DNA from: an uncultured Eubacteriales bacterium
GTDB lineage: Bacteria > Bacillota > Clostridia > Oscillospirales > Oscillospiraceae
Reading direction: 5' to 3'
DNA length: 32,479 nucleotides
Assembly: GCA_900552475.1 (NCBI GenBank)
Contig: USAC01000012.1
Location: forward strand, 1-32,479
A program made the translations under genes and the position numbers. The notes below the pieces were generated by a model, which saw nothing but the letters and a program-made list of their open reading frames with translations, did no database searches and was not told where the DNA came from. Numbering within the stretch: position 1 is the stretch's first letter; each line of letters opens with the position of its first letter. Shown one piece after another: positions 30,328-32,479 of this stretch.

Positions 30328-32250
30328 ATGCTTTCTATCGGGGGACTGACCCTGTCCTTTATCTGTAAAACCCTGCTGCTGACGGGGCTGCTGCTGGCAC
30401 TGAGCTGGCTGAGCGGCTGCAGCGCCGAGCGGCTGTTCCGTCTGACACTCGCCCCGGCGGAGCGCCCGGCCGTCGGCTTCGTGCTGCTGATGGCCTGCGG
30501 CGAGATCGTCGGCTGGCCCGTGGTCGCCTTCCGCCTGTCCTCCGCGCTGTTCATGGCGCTCGTCGGCGCGGCGGCGGCTGCGCTGGCGCTGTTTGGGCTT
30601 CTCTCATGGCTGCGCCGCCCGGCGCTCCCCAGCGTGCGGGAGGATGCGCCCGCCGCGCGGCGTATCGCGCTGCTGCTGGCGCTGGCGGCGGTTGCGCTCG
30701 AGCTGGTGATGACGCTTGTCACCTTCCGTTCCGACTCGGACGACTCGTTCTATGTCAGCAACGTTGCCCTCTTCGCAAACAGCTCCGTGCTCAACCCGTT
30801 CGACAGCAGCATGGGCTCTCATGTCGTCGGGACGGTGCCGATGTACGACTTCCAGATCTGGGAGAGCGTGCTCGCCATGCTCTGCCGGGTCTTCCGGCTC
30901 GGCGCAGCGGAGCTGTGCCACACGGCGATGCTGCCGCCGCTTCTGCTGCTGGCGGCGTCCGCCGCCTTCTCGCTGGGGCTGTCGCTGCTCGGGAATGAGC
31001 GCCGCGCGTATCTGTTTACATTTGTGCTCTCCGTGTTCTATATTTTCAGCGGCGCAAACGGCTACAGCGTCGGCGCGTTCCTGCTCGGCCGCGTCTGGCA
31101 GGGCAAGTCCGCGAGTCTGACGATTGTGCTGCCGGTGCTCTCGGCGCTGCTGCTGCGCGAGCTGGGCCGCGGAGAGAGAGTTCAGAAGCGGCTTTGGACG
31201 CTCCTGCTGGCGTGTATGCTGGCCGCCATCTCGTTTAACCCCACCGGGCTCTATGTCGTGGGCTTCGAGATGCTCTTTCTCACCGCCGCCGTCGCCATCA
31301 CGGAAAAGCGCGGGCGGCTGATGGTGCACCTGCTGCCGCCGCTCGCCGCCGGGGCGCTCTTTACATTTCTCATCTGGCTGCGCACCAGTCAATTTCCCGG
31401 GCAGGTCGATGCCGCGAGCCAGGCCGGGCGCGGCTTCGTGCTCGAGCAGCTGCAGCTGGTGTTCGCCCATCAGGAGGTCTATCTGGCGCTCTTCGCGGTA
31501 CTTTTCGTGGCTGTGCTGCTGCGCGGCGGGCGGGAGGCCAGAACCTATTTCGTTCTGACAAGCGTGCTGCTGGCGCTGTTTGTGTGGTCGCCCGTGCTCG
31601 GTCGGCTTGTGGCGCAGTACGCCACGAAAACGCCGTCGTACTGGCGCGTGTTCTGGCTCATCCCGGTCGGGCCGATCTGCGCATACAGCACGGTGTGGCT
31701 GACGGAAAAACTGCCGCGCCGGTGGATGCACCTCGCGGGCGTTCTGGTGTGCAGCGCGCTGCTGGCGCTGCCGGGTGAGTGGATGTTCACCTCCGCGCCC
31801 GCGGGCGAGACGCCGTTTCTCCCCTCTGAGAATGTGGAAAAGGTTCCGCAGGAGACGCTCGACTTCGGCGAGCTGCTCACGGACGGCGGCGTCCGCTCCC
31901 CTGTTCTCGCCTGCGAGCCGCTCTCCACAACGCTGCGGCAGGTCTGGCCGGAGCTGGAGCTGCTCGTCTCCCGGCCGCAGTACATCCTCGACCTCTATGT
32001 CTACCGCGGGCAGGCCGAAACCGGCGAAGATCTGCTGCGGCTCCGGGACTTTGTCAACCAGGGTGAGCCGGAGACAGACGGCATCCCAGCGCTGCTGGCA
32101 AAATATGGCGTGGAATACGTCATTCTCTACCGGCAGTGCGGCATCCCGCAGGACTGCCTGCTGCGCGCGGGCTGGCACATTGCCGCCGGGACGGACAACT
32201 ATGTTCTCATGACGTGCGCGGATGAACTCTCCCCCACACAGCAAGGATAG
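30328..32250 (+). CDS. Large polytopic membrane protein (DUF6077-like)
   Basis: A 640-aa protein with about 12-14 predicted transmembrane helices over residues 1-470, ending in a soluble domain of about 150 residues. The conserved-looking motif FRSDSDDSFYVSNVALFAN follows the fourth helix; acidic residues in this first extracytoplasmic loop are typical of GT-C type membrane glycosyltransferases. I recognise it tentatively as DUF6077. The ATG at 30328 follows TGAGGT. The frame upstream is open only because it overlaps the M24 gene out of frame. The next gene is a GT2 glycosyltransferase, supporting a role in surface glycan assembly. Confidence 0.65.
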   Translation: MLSIGGLTLSFICKTLLLTGLLLALSWLSGCSAERLFRLTLAPAERPAVGFVLLMACGEIVGWPVVAFRLSSALFMALVGAAAAALALFGLLSWLRRPALPSVREDAPAARRIALLLALAAVALELVMTLVTFRSDSDDSFYVSNVALFANSSVLNPFDSSMGSHVVGTVPMYDFQIWESVLAMLCRVFRLGAAELCHTAMLPPLLLLAASAAFSLGLSLLGNERRAYLFTFVLSVFYIFSGANGYSVGAFLLGRVWQGKSASLTIVLPVLSALLLRELGRGERVQKRLWTLLLACMLAAISFNPTGLYVVGFEMLFLTAAVAITEKRGRLMVHLLPPLAAGALFTFLIWLRTSQFPGQVDAASQAGRGFVLEQLQLVFAHQEVYLALFAVLFVAVLLRGGREARTYFVLTSVLLALFVWSPVLGRLVAQYATKTPSYWRVFWLIPVGPICAYSTVWLTEKLPRRWMHLAGVLVCSALLALPGEWMFTSAPAGETPFLPSENVEKVPQETLDFGELLTDGGVRSPVLACEPLSTTLRQVWPELELLVSRPQYILDLYVYRGQAETGEDLLRLRDFVNQGEPETDGIPALLAKYGVEYVILYRQCGIPQDCLLRAGWHIAAGTDNYVLMTCADELSPTQQG

Positions 32251-32260
32251 GTGATAACTG

Positions 32261-32479
32261 ATGAAAACAATGATTCTCATTCCGGCGCTCGCGCCGGGCG
32301 CCGAGCTGATTGATTATCTGCAGGCGCTCTCCGATGCGCAGCTCGGGCAGCTTGTTGTCGTCGATGATGGCAGCGGCCCGGACTACGCCCCGATTTTTGC
32401 GCTGGCGGCGCAGATCCCCGGCTGCACGGTGCTGCGCCATGAGCAGAACCGCGGCAAGGGTGACGCGCTGAAAACTGGC
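32261..32479 (+). CDS. Glycosyltransferase family 2 (partial, 3' end beyond the window)
   Basis: The first 73 codons of a GT2 (GT-A fold) enzyme. MKTMILIPALAPGAELIDYL opens the Rossmann-like strand. QLVVVDDGSG is the nucleotide-sugar-binding motif with its Asp residues, and LRHEQNRGKGDALKTG is the classic N-x-GKG-A-LK-G helix. AGGTGA lies 6 nt before the ATG, 10 nt after the DUF6077-like gene's stop. The rest of the protein, including the DXD region, is outside the window, so its acceptor cannot be inferred. Confidence 0.88.
   Translation, partial: MKTMILIPALAPGAELIDYLQALSDAQLGQLVVVDDGSGPDYAPIFALAAQIPGCTVLRHEQNRGKGDALKTG

Noticed and set aside
30604..32280. Minus-strand open frame of 558 codons opposite the DUF6077-like gene
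   Set aside because: Its product is rich in Gln, Arg and His, as expected from reading a Leu-rich membrane protein gene backwards.
1..32479. tRNA or rRNA genes, CRISPR arrays, insertion sequences
   Set aside because: No T-loop-like GGTTCRA context, rRNA-like block, regularly spaced array or transposase frame was seen on reading both strands.

Overview
The window is a GC-rich (mid-60s % by eye, not calculated) stretch of a bacterial chromosome. Gene content points to Bacillota, class Clostridia, most likely an Oscillospirales-type gut spore-former lineage. The evidence is the hprK-murB-rapZ-yvcK-whiA-dnaE string, addBA next to rpmE, spoIIM-xerD, tgt-yajC followed by a TIGR04086-type membrane gene, a DUF951 gene, zinc-type L31 and L28, and canonical Firmicutes AGGAGG ribosome-binding sites and sigma-A promoters. 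The assignment is inference; no rRNA or tRNA gene is present to test it. I see no insertion sequence, prophage block or CRISPR array.

Layout. 1-45: right end of a structured palindromic repeat. 102-708 (minus): DUF951 gene, a 32-residue membrane peptide gene and a Dabb-type A/B barrel gene in one compact operon. 786-2926: an S1-domain protein (plus) converging on and overlapping rarA (minus). 3013-4699 (minus): spoIIM and xerD with promoter and terminator; just upstream lies an AT-rich cluster of direct repeats that look like the XerD arm of a dif site. 4941-7203 (minus): tgt, yajC and a small membrane protein, with a hairpin that buries the last gene's Shine-Dalgarno. 7242-9012 (plus): a second SpoIIM/DUF95-family protein, a DUF2798 membrane protein behind a promoter-plus-terminator leader, and a lone holin. 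9246-16523 (minus): rpmE, addA, addB.

16593-25418 (minus) is the core housekeeping operon hprK, murB, rapZ, yvcK, whiA, a C_GCAxxG_C_C redox-type protein and dnaE. It has a promoter in front of hprK and a terminator after dnaE. It joins carbon regulation (HprK), wall precursor synthesis (MurB, YvcK, RapZ), division control (WhiA) and replication (DnaE). Divergent from it is rpmB (L28, plus), followed by a full copy of the structured repeat (25803-25932).

26018-32479: an M20 amidohydrolase (minus) is divergent from a plus-strand operon. That operon holds an ArgZ/COG1915-type ornithine cyclodeaminase-like protein, an M24B Xaa-Pro aminopeptidase, a large polytopic membrane protein (DUF6077-like) and the start of a GT2 glycosyltransferase cut by the window end. 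The first three enzymes suggest peptide/amino-acid use, perhaps converging on proline.

Most of the window is ordinary core genome. The points most worth checking are the dif-arm-like repeat array upstream of spoIIM-xerD, the cloverleaf-like repeat, the 32-residue peptide gene, and two leader hairpins that look like attenuators.
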